DNA from: Gammaproteobacteria bacterium
Lineage (GTDB): Bacteria; Pseudomonadota; Gammaproteobacteria; Pseudomonadales; Porticoccaceae
Length of the DNA: 53,670 bases
Direction: 5' to 3'
Assembly: GCA_016191205.1 (NCBI GenBank)
Contig: JACPPB010000064.1
Span: 1 to 53,670, forward strand
How positions within the stretch are numbered: the first letter of the stretch is position 1; each line of letters opens with the position of its first letter. The notes beneath the pieces were generated by a model. That model saw only the letters and a program-made list of their open reading frames with translations, searched no databases and was not told where the DNA came from. Shown one piece after another: positions 19,680 to 27,154 of the stretch. Position numbers and translations under genes: made by a program.

Positions 19680-19697
19680 GCTTCTTCCTATCCCGAT
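19625..19697 (+). ncRNA. Orphan 3' end of a group II intron (domains V and VI)
   Basis: Domain V folds from 19627 to 19659: lower helix ACCGCTGG / CCGGTGGT (8 bp with G-U pairs), a 2-nt bulge GT on the 3' side, upper helix ATACG / CGTAT and a short loop; this is the hallmark domain V shape, with a CGC triad. Domain VI follows: CGGGA / TCCCG (19661-19665, 19691-19695), an inner GGAGG / CTTCC helix, and an unpaired A at 19690, eight nucleotides from the 3' end AT (19697), as expected for the branch point. No reverse transcriptase or 5' GTGYG end is present, so only the 3' tail of the intron remains. Confidence 0.75.
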
Positions 19698-19716
19698 CAG
19701 GGCTTTCTCCTCCAGA

Positions 19717-19751
19717 TTGACTTTGCGTACGCTGTAAATACAATGTACGCA
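19717..19751 (+). promoter_or_regulatory. brnTA promoter with dyad operator
   Basis: TTGACT (19717-19722), 16 bp, TACAAT (19739-19744); the brnT ATG is at 19751, so the transcript would be leaderless or nearly so. A symmetric operator covers the -10: TGCGTAC (19724-19730) and GTACGCA (19745-19751), with GTAAATAC (19734-19741) sharing the same centre. BrnA antitoxins are known to autorepress, so this is the likely BrnA site. The promoter begins 20 bp after the group II intron end. Confidence 0.65.
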
Positions 19752-20038
19752 TGATAAAATTCGAATGGGATTCAAGCAAGGCAGCCTCAAATCTCAAGAA
19801 ACACGGCGTTTCTTTTGAGGAGGCTCAGACTGTCTTCTATGACGAATTCGCGGTTCAGTTTTTCGATGAGGAAAACTCTGAAGCAGAAGATCGGTTTTTG
19901 ATGCTCGGTATGAGTAGTGAGGCCAAGTTGCTTCTGGTTTGTCACTGCGATCGAGAGGCAGGCGAAGTCATCCGGATCATCTCTGCGCGCCCAGCAACTA
20001 CAACTGAAGGTACTTTCTACGGAGGTAGCCACTCATGA
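19751..20038 (+). CDS. brnT: BrnT ribonuclease toxin
   Basis: 95 residues, the family size. BrnT is a RelE-fold ribonuclease that inhibits translation. The N-terminus IKFEWDSSKAASNLKKHGVS is the diagnostic BrnT (DUF497) motif, followed by FEEAQTVFYDEF and the C-terminal EVIRIISARPAT. It looks complete. It overlaps brnA by ATGA (20035-20038), with the toxin first, as is typical for brnTA and unlike most TA pairs. Base composition is well below that of flanking genes, indicating transfer. Confidence 0.93.
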   Translation: MIKFEWDSSKAASNLKKHGVSFEEAQTVFYDEFAVQFFDEENSEAEDRFLMLGMSSEAKLLLVCHCDREAGEVIRIISARPATTTEGTFYGGSHS

Positions 20039-20259
20039 AGGCTGAATACGATCTTTCGAAAATGAAGTCCCGCAAGAATCCTTATGCGGCAAAGCTAAAA
20101 AAGCCAGTCACGATGCGCTTGAGCGAGGATGTTATCGCCTACTTCAAGCGCATGGCAGAAGAGGCTGGTGTTCCGTACCAAAGCCTCATCAATCTTTATC
20201 TGCGTGATTGCGTGGCGCAGCACAGAAAGATTGATATTTCTTGGCAAGCAAAGCCCTGA
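20035..20259 (+). CDS. brnA: BrnA antitoxin
   Basis: 74 residues. It neutralises BrnT and binds DNA through a ribbon-helix-helix domain: KKPVTMRLSEDVIAYFKRMA then EEAGVPYQSLINLYLRDCV. The basic N-terminus (KMKSRKNPYAAKLKK) contacts the toxin in known pairs. The start overlaps the brnT stop. With brnT it forms the only TA pair in the window that looks fully intact. Confidence 0.93.
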   Translation: MKAEYDLSKMKSRKNPYAAKLKKPVTMRLSEDVIAYFKRMAEEAGVPYQSLINLYLRDCVAQHRKIDISWQAKP

Positions 20260-20300
20260 CAACTCGTTGCAGGCCGCGGCCTGAGTTCAAACGTTAGCCG
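20250..20300. repeat. Imperfect inverted repeat between brnA and a parE remnant, attC-like
   Basis: A perfect 14-bp palindrome CAGGCCGCGGCCTG (20270-20283) is flanked by AACTCGTTG on the left and by AGTTCAAACGTTAGCC on the right. The arrangement resembles an integron attC (inner complementary arms and an outer GTTAG-type core), but the outer cores depart from GTTRRRY/RYYYAAC and no integrase is in view. Both brnA (plus) and the parE remnant (minus) end at or within this structure, so it may instead be a two-way transcript end. Confidence 0.35.
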
Positions 20301-20470
20301 CCGGTCATTGCTGAATCCACGTCCATACTTTCGTGAAGGATTCGAATGATCTCTGCAACGCAGTCGTTTCCCTCGCAGTCGAACATGACGTAGCTGCCAA
20401 ATTCTTTAAATTTCGAAGCACATGCCCTCCGCAACAGGGACCGCTGGTTTCCTGAGCGGCCCACGCCTAC
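20294..20470 (-). pseudogene. C-terminal remnant of a ParE/RelE-type toxin
   Basis: Minus-strand codons up from the TAA at 20294-20296 read, toward the C-terminus, SLLRRACASKFKEFGSYVMF, then VAEIIRILHESMDVDSAM. This is the last half of a ParE-like toxin, where the central strand (GSYVMF) and final strand (EIIRILHESMD) are conserved. No N-terminal half or start codon is found upstream, and no antitoxin is nearby. The upstream limit is uncertain. The rest of 20260-20605 shows no other gene. Confidence 0.6.
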
Positions 20471-20605
20471 CGCAATAGATGGGTCCCGACCGCTGTGTGA
20501 AACCGTTCCATCGCCAGAGTCCGCAGCACGTTGAGGCCCGCGACGAATCGGTCTATTCTGCCCGCCCGCATCCCCGCCACTCCCGACACGTCCGCGACCC
20601 TATCC

Positions 20606-21262
20606 ATGCAACTGGCTCTCTTCGATCTCGACAACACACTGATCGCTGGCGACAGCGACTATTCCTGGGGCGAGTTTCTGGTGCGCATCGGCAAGGTCGA
20701 TGCCGAGACCTATCAGGCCGCGAACACCCGGTTCTACGCGGATTACCAGCGTGGGCAGCTCGATATTCACGCCTACCTGCGCTTTGCGCTGGCGCCGCTC
20801 GCCGCCACCGAACCGGCCGAACTCGCGGCGATCCGCGAACGCTTCATGCGCGAAGTGATTTCCGATCTGTGGCTGCCCCGGGCCGAAGCGTTGATCCGCA
20901 GTCACCGCGAACGCGGCCACCGGCCGGTGATCGTGACCGCCACCAACCGTTTCGTGGTGGAGCCGATCTGCCTGAAGCTGGGCATCAGCGACATCATCGC
21001 CACCGAACCCGAAATCATTGCCGGCCGCTACACCGGCGCGGTGCGGGGCGAGCCCAGTTTTGGCCCCGGCAAGGTCAGTCGCTTGCGGGAATGGCTGGTG
21101 CAACACGGATATGCGCTCACCGGCAGCTACTATTACGGCGATTCGATCAACGACCTGCCGATCCTCGAAGCCGTGGACCATCCCATCGCCGTGGACCCGG
21201 ATGACCGCCTGCGGGCAGCCGCCAGCGCGCGGGGCTGGCCGGTGATCAGCCTGCGCGACTGA
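20606..21262 (+). CDS. HAD-superfamily IB phosphatase (phosphoserine-phosphatase-like)
   Basis: 218 residues. HAD motif I DLDNTL (7-12), motif II VTATN, motif [18 protein letters not shown]. The helical cap between motif I and II ([17 protein letters not shown]) marks subclass IB, similar to the HAD-SF-IB hypothetical group often annotated as histidinol- or phosphoserine-phosphatase-like. The true substrate is unknown. ATG at 20606 is preferred because motif I then lies at the usual distance; an earlier start (20531) would add a tail with no family match. lgt follows 56 nt downstream on the same strand. Confidence 0.85.
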   Translation: MQLALFDLDNTLIAGDSDYSWGEFLVRIGKVDAETYQAANTRFYADYQRGQLDIHAYLRFALAPLAATEPAELAAIRERFMREVISDLWLPRAEALIRSHRERGHRPVIVTATNRFVVEPICLKLGISDIIATEPEIIAGRYTGAVRGEPSFGPGKVSRLREWLVQHGYALTGSYYYGDSINDLPILEAVDHPIAVDPDDRLRAAASARGWPVISLRD

Positions 21263-21318
21263 AGCGCACGCCGGGAAAGCGCACAATCGCTTCTTCTTCG
21301 ATAAACCCTGGACCAATC

Positions 21319-22119
21319 ATGCTGACTTACCCCGTCATCGATCCCGTCGCGGTTGCGCTCGGTCCGGTGAAAGTCCACTGGTACGGACTCATGTACCTGC
21401 TGGGGTTCGCGGCCGCCTGGTGGCTTGCGGTGCGGCGCAGCCAGCAGCCCTGGGCACCGGTGCGGCGCGAGCAGGTGGACGACCTGATCGTCTACGCCGC
21501 GCTGGGGGTGGTGGTCGGCGGGCGGCTCGGGTCGGGTCTGTTTTACAACTTCGATATCTGGAGCGCCGACCCGCTGTGGATCTTCCGGATCTGGGAGGGC
21601 GGCATGGCCTTTCACGGCGGTCTGCTGGGCGTGCTGACCGCGCTGTGGCTCTATGGCCGCAAATTGCAGCAGCCGTTTCTTGCGGTGGCGGATTTTGTCG
21701 CGCCCCTGGTACCCATCGGGCTGGGGCTGGGCCGCATCGGCAACTTCATCGGCCAGGAACTCTGGGGGCGCGCCACGAACGTGCCCTGGGCCATGGTGTT
21801 TCCCCGCGACCCCGAGCAGCTCGCGCGGCATCCGTCGCAGCTCTATCAAGCGTCGCTCGAAGGCGCCGTGCTGTTCGCGGTGCTGTTCTGGTTTTCGCGT
21901 CGGGAACGGCCGACGGGTGCCGTCGGCGGGCTGTTCCTGGCGCTGTACGGACTGTTCCGGTTTCTGGTGGAATTCGTGCGCGAGCCCGACCGCAACATCG
22001 GCTTCGACCTGCTCGGCTGGCTCACCCGCGGCCAGCTCCTGAGCCTGCCCATGATTCTGGCCGGGCTGCTGCTGATCGGCTGGGCTTACGGCAGCGCGCG
22101 GCAACGCACGCAGCACTGA
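21319..22119 (+). CDS. lgt: Prolipoprotein diacylglyceryl transferase
   Basis: 266 residues, about seven transmembrane helices. Lgt attaches diacylglycerol to the lipobox Cys of prelipoproteins, the first step in lipoprotein maturation (relevant to LpoA and DolP here). Seen: [19 protein letters not shown] and the Lgt signature [13 protein letters not shown], with the key Arg and Asn kept; the usual NGE/NQE after the signature Ile is GQE here. Its stop is 10 nt before thyA, and the pair lgt-thyA is a common gammaproteobacterial arrangement. Confidence 0.96.
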   Translation: MLTYPVIDPVAVALGPVKVHWYGLMYLLGFAAAWWLAVRRSQQPWAPVRREQVDDLIVYAALGVVVGGRLGSGLFYNFDIWSADPLWIFRIWEGGMAFHGGLLGVLTALWLYGRKLQQPFLAVADFVAPLVPIGLGLGRIGNFIGQELWGRATNVPWAMVFPRDPEQLARHPSQLYQASLEGAVLFAVLFWFSRRERPTGAVGGLFLALYGLFRFLVEFVREPDRNIGFDLLGWLTRGQLLSLPMILAGLLLIGWAYGSARQRTQH

Positions 22120-22129
22120 GGAGGAGAGG

Positions 22130-22924
22130 ATGCGCCAGTATCTGGATCTGATGCGCCACGTCCGCACCACCGGCGCGCGCAAGGATGACCGCACCGGCAC
22201 CGGCACGCTCTCGGTGTTCGGTCACCAGATGCGCTTCGATCTGGCGGCGGGCTTCCCGCTGGTGACCACCAAGAAAGTCCATCTCAAGTCGATCATTCAC
22301 GAACTGCTGTGGTTTCTCGCCGGCGACACCAATGTGGATTATCTCAACCGCAACGGCGTCTCGATCTGGAACGAGTGGGCGGACGCGGACGGCGAGCTGG
22401 GGCCGGTGTACGGCGCCCAGTGGCGCAACTGGCCGGATGGCCGCGGCGGCCATATCGATCAGCTCGCGCAACTGGTCGAGCAAATCCGCACCGCACCCGA
22501 CTCGCGGCGCCACATCGTCAGCGCGTGGAACGTCGCGGCCCTGCCCGAGATGGCGCTCGCGCCCTGCCACTGCCTGTTCCAGTTCTATGTCGCGGAAGGC
22601 CGGCTCTCCTGCCAGCTCTACCAGCGCAGCGCCGACATCTTTCTCGGCGTGCCCTTCAATATCGCCTCCTACGCCCTGCTCACCCTGATGCTCGCGCAAG
22701 TGACCGGCCTGCAACCGGGAGAATTCATCTGGAGCGGCGGCGACTGCCATCTCTACCTCAATCACCTGGACCAGGCCGACCGGCAGCTTGCGCGCGCGCC
22801 GCGCCCGCTGCCCCGCATGGTGCTGAATCCCGAGGTGCACGACCTGTTCGCCTTTCGCTACGCGGACTTCCGGCTGGAGGGCTATGACCCGCACCCGGGG
22901 ATCAGCGCCCCCATCGCCGTCTGA
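22130..22924 (+). CDS. thyA: Thymidylate synthase
   Basis: 264 residues, matching E. coli ThyA. It converts dUMP to dTMP using methylene-THF. Seen: [40 protein letters not shown], the catalytic Cys in [31 protein letters not shown] and [12 protein letters not shown] strong GAGGAGAGG ribosome site lies just before the ATG. The stop TGA overlaps the folA start by one base, coupling the two folate-linked enzymes. Confidence 0.98.
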   Translation: MRQYLDLMRHVRTTGARKDDRTGTGTLSVFGHQMRFDLAAGFPLVTTKKVHLKSIIHELLWFLAGDTNVDYLNRNGVSIWNEWADADGELGPVYGAQWRNWPDGRGGHIDQLAQLVEQIRTAPDSRRHIVSAWNVAALPEMALAPCHCLFQFYVAEGRLSCQLYQRSADIFLGVPFNIASYALLTLMLAQVTGLQPGEFIWSGGDCHLYLNHLDQADRQLARAPRPLPRMVLNPEVHDLFAFRYADFRLEGYDPHPGISAPIAV

Positions 22925-23415
22925 TGGCCGTGGTGCTGATCGCCGCGGTGGCGCGCAACGGCGTGATCGGCGCCGGCAACGCCCTGCCCTGGCATCTGCC
23001 CGCCGACCTCAAACGCTTCAAGGCGCTGACCCTGGGCCATCCGGTACTGATGGGCCGCAAGACTTTTGAATCCATCGGCCGGCCGCTGCCGGGGCGCGCC
23101 AACATCGTGGTGAGCGGCGATCCGGCGTTCGCGCCCGAAGGCGTGACGGTGGCCGCTTCGGTGCCGGCGGGGCTGGCGTGCGCCGCGGCGCTCGGTACGC
23201 CGGTGTTCGTGATCGGCGGCGCGCAGATCTACGCGCAATGCCTGACCCTCGCCGACCGCATTTATCTCACCCGGGTCGATATCGAGGTGGCGGGCGATAC
23301 CTTTTTTCCGTCCCTGGACGCGCGCGAATGGCGCGAGACCGCCTGCGAAAACTGGCCGGCGGCGGATGGGCACCCCGCCCATGCCTTTGTCACGCTGGAG
23401 CGGCGGGGCGATTAG
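22924..23415 (+). CDS. folA: Dihydrofolate reductase
   Basis: 163 residues. It regenerates tetrahydrofolate from the dihydrofolate made by ThyA. Seen: AAVARNGVIGAGNALPWHLP (substrate site with the acidic position DLKRFK), HPVLMGRKTFESIGRPLPGR (cofactor phosphate contact), VIGGAQIYAQCL. Overlap with thyA by one nucleotide indicates co-translation. A short hairpin (23421-23454) follows. Confidence 0.96.
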   Translation: MAVVLIAAVARNGVIGAGNALPWHLPADLKRFKALTLGHPVLMGRKTFESIGRPLPGRANIVVSGDPAFAPEGVTVAASVPAGLACAAALGTPVFVIGGAQIYAQCLTLADRIYLTRVDIEVAGDTFFPSLDAREWRETACENWPAADGHPAHAFVTLERRGD

Positions 23416-23420
23416 CACGC

Positions 23421-23454
23421 GCCTTCCCCGCAGCCGAACCCCGGCGGGGAAGGC
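23421..23454. repeat. Hairpin between folA and the TonB-family gene
   Basis: Perfect 10-bp arms GCCTTCCCCG (23421-23430) and CGGGGAAGGC (23445-23454) flank a 14-nt loop. The right arm ends 6 nt before the TonB-family ATG, and no T-run follows. It may be a transcript-stabilising or attenuating structure, or a structured leader that covers the ribosome site of the next gene. I do not call it a terminator. Confidence 0.45.
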
Positions 23455-23460
23455 CGCGTC

Positions 23461-24252
23461 ATGAAAGTGCGCGGCTATGGGCTCGGGATCATCGCGAGCG
23501 TCGCGGTCCACGCCTTGGCGCTGTCCCTGCTGGCGCTGGCCTGGCGCGCGGACTTCCAGCGGCGCGAACTGTCCGCCGGGAACACCCCGATCCCGGTCTG
23601 GCTGGTGGCTGATAAAAACGCTCCGCCCGAGGATGTTGCGCCGACCGCCAGCCAGCTCCTGCCGTCCTTGACGCCCGCGCTTGCGACCCCGCCAGCCCGC
23701 CCGAAACCGGCTCGCCAGCGCGCGCCGGAGCCGGTTCGTGAATCCGCACCGGAACCCGTTGCCGAACCCGCCGTCCGGCAGCCGGCGGAAGCGACGCCGA
23801 TCCAGCCCGCAGCCAGCGCTCCCGAGCCTCCGGCCCAAGGCGCGGAGACACCGCCCCAGTTGCGGGACGACGCCGGGGCGCCCGCAGGCACGGCCGCCGT
23901 CCCGCTATCGACACCGCAAGCGACGCCAGCGCCAGTGCCCGCCAGTGCGGCAAAAATCACTGCCCCTCCGATCGAACGCGAGTATCGGGCACTGTCCCGG
24001 CCCAAACCGGCCTACCCGCCCCAGGCGCTGGCGCGCGGAATCGAAGGCTTTGTGGTACTGGAATTCACCGTGACGGCAGCGGGCACCACCCGCTATCCGC
24101 GAGTGCTCGAAGCCAGTCCGGTGCATGTCTTTGATGCCGCCGCCCTGGCGGCGGCGCGCGAGTTCCGCTATCAGCCCCGCATCCAGGCCGGCGCGCCGGT
24201 GGATGTGCCGGGCGTGCGCAGCCGGATCCGGTTTCAGATCCGGCCGCGCTGA
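23461..24252 (+). CDS. TonB-family energy transducer
   Basis: 263 residues. One N-terminal membrane anchor (GLGIIASVAVHALALSLLAL), a long Pro/Ala/Glu-rich periplasmic spacer (about 55-180), and a C-terminal TonB domain (about 185-263) with PAYPPQALARGIEGFVVLEF, then VLEASPVHVFDAAALAAARE. TonB couples the proton-motive force to outer-membrane receptors. No exbBD or receptor is adjacent, so this may be a TonB paralogue or serve another envelope role. It follows folA directly, which is unusual for tonB. Confidence 0.9.
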   Translation: MKVRGYGLGIIASVAVHALALSLLALAWRADFQRRELSAGNTPIPVWLVADKNAPPEDVAPTASQLLPSLTPALATPPARPKPARQRAPEPVRESAPEPVAEPAVRQPAEATPIQPAASAPEPPAQGAETPPQLRDDAGAPAGTAAVPLSTPQATPAPVPASAAKITAPPIEREYRALSRPKPAYPPQALARGIEGFVVLEFTVTAAGTTRYPRVLEASPVHVFDAAALAAAREFRYQPRIQAGAPVDVPGVRSRIRFQIRPR

Positions 24253-24279
24253 CGGCGCCGGCGCTTTTGAAAGTACCGG

Positions 24280-26112
24280 TTACAGCTTGCCGAGATCCCG
24301 CACCGCGCCGCGGTCGGCGCTGGTGGCGAGCAGGGCGTAGGCCTTGAGCGCCGCCGAGACTTTGCGCGGGCGTTTTTCGGCCGGATGCCAGCCGAGCTTT
24401 TCGCGCCGCTCCCGGCGCGTGGCAAGTGCAGCCTCGCTCACCAGGAGTTCGATGGCGCGGTTGGGAATGTCGATGCGGATGGAATCGCCCGTTTCCACCA
24501 GGCCGATGGTGCCGCCCGCGGCCGCTTCCGGCGAGACGTGGCCGATGGAGAGCCCCGACGTGCCGCCCGAGAAGCGGCCATCGGTGATCAGCGCGCAGGC
24601 CTTGCCGAGGCCCCTGGATTTCAGATAGCTGGTGGGATAGAGCATTTCCTGCATGCCGGGTCCGCCGCGCGGGCCTTCGTAGCGCACCACCACCACGGCG
24701 CCGGGTTTGACGCGGTCGTGGAGGATGGCGTCCACCGCCGCTTCCTGACTCTCGACCACAAACGCCGGCCCCTCGAACACCAGAATGGATTCGTCGACGC
24801 CGGCGGTCTTCACCACGCAGCCGTTGGGCGCGAGATTGCCGTACAGCACCGCGAGGCCGCCGTCCTTGCTGTAGGCGTGCGCGACGGCGCGGATGCAGCC
24901 CTCGGCGCGATCGTCATCGAGATTCGGCCAGCGCGTGGCCTGACTGAAGGCGACCTGGGTGGGAATGCCCGCCGGGCCAGCGAGGAAAAAGTTTTTCACC
25001 GCTTCCGCGGGATTGCGTTTTATGTCCCAGGCATCCAGCGCTTCGCCCATCGTATCGGCATACACGGTCGGCAGATCCGTGTGCAGCAGACCCGCGCGGT
25101 CGAGCTCGCCTAGAATGCCCATGACGCCACCGGCGCGATGCACGTCCTCCATGTGGTATTTGGGGGTGCTGGGCGCCACCTTGCACAGGTTCGGTACCTG
25201 GTGGGACAGCCGGTCGATGTCGGCCAGCGTGAAATCCACCTCGGCTTCCTGCGCGGCCGCCAGCAGATGCAGGATGGTGTTGGTGGAACCGCCCATGGCG
25301 ATGTCGAGACTCATGGCGTTTTCGAACGCCCCGAAACTGGCGATGGAGCGCGGCAGCACCCGGTAGTCATCGTCGTCGTAGTGGCGGCGGGCCAGCGCGA
25401 CGATGCGCCGGCCGGCTTCCAGAAAGAGTTGCTCGCGATCGGCATGGGTGGCCAGCACCGAGCCGTTGCCGGGCAGCGACAGGCCCAGCGCCTCGGTCAG
25501 GCAGTTCATCGAGTTGGCGGTGAACATGCCGGAACAGGAACCGCAAGTGGGACAGGCGGAGCGCTCGTACTCGGCGACTTTCTCGTCGCTGGCGCTGTCG
25601 TCCACCGCGATCATCATGGCATCGACCAGATCCAGCTTCTGCGCCGATAGTTTGGTCTTGCCCGCTTCCATGGGACCGCCGGACACGAAAATGGTGGGGA
25701 TGTTGAGGCGCAACGCCGCCATCAGCATGCCGGGCGTGATCTTGTCGCAGTTGGAGATGCACACCAGGGCGTCGGCGCAGTGGGCATTGACCATGTACTC
25801 GACCGAATCCGCGATGATGTCCCGCGACGGCAGCGAATAGAGCATGCCGTCGTGGCCCATGGCGATACCGTCATCCACCGCGATGGTGTTGAACTCCTTG
25901 CCGACGCCGCCGGCCCGCTCGATCTCTCCGATCACCAGCTGGCCCAGATCCTTGAGGTGCACGTGGCCGGGCACGAACTGCGTGAAGCTGTTGGCGACCG
26001 CGATGATGGGCTTGTTGAAATCCGCGTCGGTCATGCCGGTGGCGCGCCACAGGGAGCGCGCGCCCGCCATGTTGCGGCCGCGGGTGGTGGTGTGGGAGCG
26101 ATAGGTCGGCAT
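24280..26112 (-). CDS. ilvD: Dihydroxy-acid dehydratase
   Basis: 610 residues, the long IlvD form. It makes 2-keto acids in isoleucine/valine biosynthesis with an iron-sulfur cluster. Seen: [58 protein letters not shown] (cluster ligands), [39 protein letters not shown] and [20 protein letters not shown]. The ATG at 26112 has AGGAATTCGCC before it; the frame is open up to 26343 but that extension has no family match. It is a single gene, convergent with the TonB-family gene. Confidence 0.97.
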   Translation of the reverse strand: MPTYRSHTTTRGRNMAGARSLWRATGMTDADFNKPIIAVANSFTQFVPGHVHLKDLGQLVIGEIERAGGVGKEFNTIAVDDGIAMGHDGMLYSLPSRDIIADSVEYMVNAHCADALVCISNCDKITPGMLMAALRLNIPTIFVSGGPMEAGKTKLSAQKLDLVDAMMIAVDDSASDEKVAEYERSACPTCGSCSGMFTANSMNCLTEALGLSLPGNGSVLATHADREQLFLEAGRRIVALARRHYDDDDYRVLPRSIASFGAFENAMSLDIAMGGSTNTILHLLAAAQEAEVDFTLADIDRLSHQVPNLCKVAPSTPKYHMEDVHRAGGVMGILGELDRAGLLHTDLPTVYADTMGEALDAWDIKRNPAEAVKNFFLAGPAGIPTQVAFSQATRWPNLDDDRAEGCIRAVAHAYSKDGGLAVLYGNLAPNGCVVKTAGVDESILVFEGPAFVVESQEAAVDAILHDRVKPGAVVVVRYEGPRGGPGMQEMLYPTSYLKSRGLGKACALITDGRFSGGTSGLSIGHVSPEAAAGGTIGLVETGDSIRIDIPNRAIELLVSEAALATRRERREKLGWHPAEKRPRKVSAALKAYALLATSADRGAVRDLGKL

Positions 26113-26382
26113 GGCGAATTCCTGACGGCGGTGATTGGTCGAAACGGGTCCGGAGGATACCAGAGTCACCGGGGACGCTGAACCGGGATGACCGTCAGGC
26201 CAGGCTGCGCCCACCACATCTTCCTGGAAACAGCGTTGCCACGAGAATTGACCGTACTCCAACTGGCTGGCCGGGTACGCGGTGCGATTGATGAAGCGCT
26301 GGGGTTTCACTACGGCTTCGTGAGCAAGGCCCTTGCGCGACATCAGCCATCGCGATTCAAGACGTGATCCCTCTTGTCTGGT
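26113..26382. other. Gene-free interval upstream of ilvD
   Basis: I see no convincing gene. The minus-strand frame in front of ilvD is open but its translation matches nothing I know; the plus strand gives only a short frame (about 26180-26366). It presumably holds the ilvD promoter and the far end of the disrupted TA locus. Confidence 0.4.
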
Positions 26383-26794
26383 TTATGTACGAATTTTCCA
26401 CTGCCTGGGGTTGCGACTACCGTGCATTACCGCGAGCACGACACGGGTAGCGTTTTCGATTCGATAGTAGACGCCAAAAGGGAATCGATGCATCAGGGCG
26501 CGCCGTGTATTTCTATGGATACTCTGAATAACCACTTGATCGTCGTTCCCGCGCAGGCGGGAACCCAGGAATATCAGGGCCTTCTGGATGCCCGCCTCCG
26601 CGGGCATGACGGTTATTCAGAGTATCCCTATGGACAAGCGGATACCTGCGCGGGGCTTCGGCAATGGAAAAGAGTGCCGTCAGCACGGCATCGAGAAACT
26701 GGTGCCCCAGCCCGGACAATTGTTCCTCATACCAGGCCGCCGCATCCGACAAATCGTGCTCTGCCTCGGGCCGAAGCCGAACTTCGAAGGTCAT
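26383..26794 (-). pseudogene. RelE/ParE-family toxin split by a MITE
   Basis: The N-terminal half (from ATG 26794) reads MTFEVRLRPEAEHDLSDAAA, then AAWYEEQLSGLGHQFLDAV and RRYPLVHR, and breaks at the element. The C-terminal half resumes as NTRRALMHRFPFGVYYRIEN and VVLAVMHGSRNP to TAA (26383-26385). Removing the 111-bp MITE and one CTAT copy (115 bp) leaves 297 bp, exactly 98 codons plus a stop in frame. So the toxin was intact before a single insertion. It follows the antitoxin by 3 nt. The disrupted gene would make a truncated peptide lacking the active C-terminal strands. Confidence 0.9.
26513..26631. mobile_element. MITE family A, copy 2, inserted in parE (111 bp plus CTAT duplication)
   Basis: Perfect 17-bp terminal inverted repeats: GGATACTCTGAATAACC (26517-26533) and GGTTATTCAGAGTATCC (26611-26627). 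Flanking direct repeats CTAT (26513-26516, 26628-26631). Internally it aligns, in reverse, with the copy at 13426-13559, including GTCATGCCCGCGGAGGCGGG and the GATATTCCTGGGTTCC segment; it lacks 23 bp of the second stem. Perfect ends suggest this copy is recent. No ORF, so it needs a transposase in trans, possibly from an IS5-like element. Confidence 0.92.
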
Positions 26795-26797
26795 GGT

Positions 26798-27013
26798 TTA
26801 AGGCGAGAGTTTACGCCGTATATCAGCCACCGCATCGTTCGCCAGGCGGCCGCGGTCCTTGTCGATCTCGTAAGCGTCAAGGCGCCGATCAAGTTCAAAC
26901 CTCTGTTCAACCGTGAGACGCAGAGCCTGCTGGTCGGTGGCAATGCTGTCCCACAGATCTTCAACCAGCTTGATCCGCTCTTCCAACGGGAGCTGTTGCG
27001 GCTTTGTGTTCAT
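26798..27013 (-). CDS. Addiction-module antitoxin of the ParE/RelE partner family
   Basis: 71 residues. The sequence PLEERIKLVEDLWDSIATD followed by LDRRLDAYEIDKDRG matches the short helical antitoxins (Unstab_antitox / TIGR02574 type) that precede ParE-like toxins. Its stop is 3 nt before the toxin ATG, so the pair was an operon. With the toxin broken, the antitoxin is an orphan but looks intact. It has no obvious DNA-binding domain; autoregulation may depend on the toxin complex. Confidence 0.85.
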   Translation of the reverse strand: MNTKPQQLPLEERIKLVEDLWDSIATDQQALRLTVEQRFELDRRLDAYEIDKDRGRLANDAVADIRRKLSP

Positions 27014-27154
27014 GACAGAACCTCTACTTTAGGGGCAGGTCAGTTTAGCCCGATGCGCCGTGCGATGGGTCGCACGCCCGGAGTATTGCCGCACCCGGGC
27101 AAACCTTTTGCACGACACGCGCGGTTGTAGGTGATGCCAGCCCCCACCATTCCC

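Noticed and set aside
20479..21204. Second plus-strand frame overlapping the HAD gene
   Set aside because: Alternate-frame shadow with Arg/His-rich composition; the HAD motifs are all in the other frame.
23421..23454. Rho-independent terminator after folA
   Set aside because: Good stem but no T-run, and the stem ends 6 nt before the next start codon.
26113..26343. N-terminal extension of ilvD
   Set aside because: The extra residues match no IlvD and the ATG at 26112 has a ribosome site and the family start.
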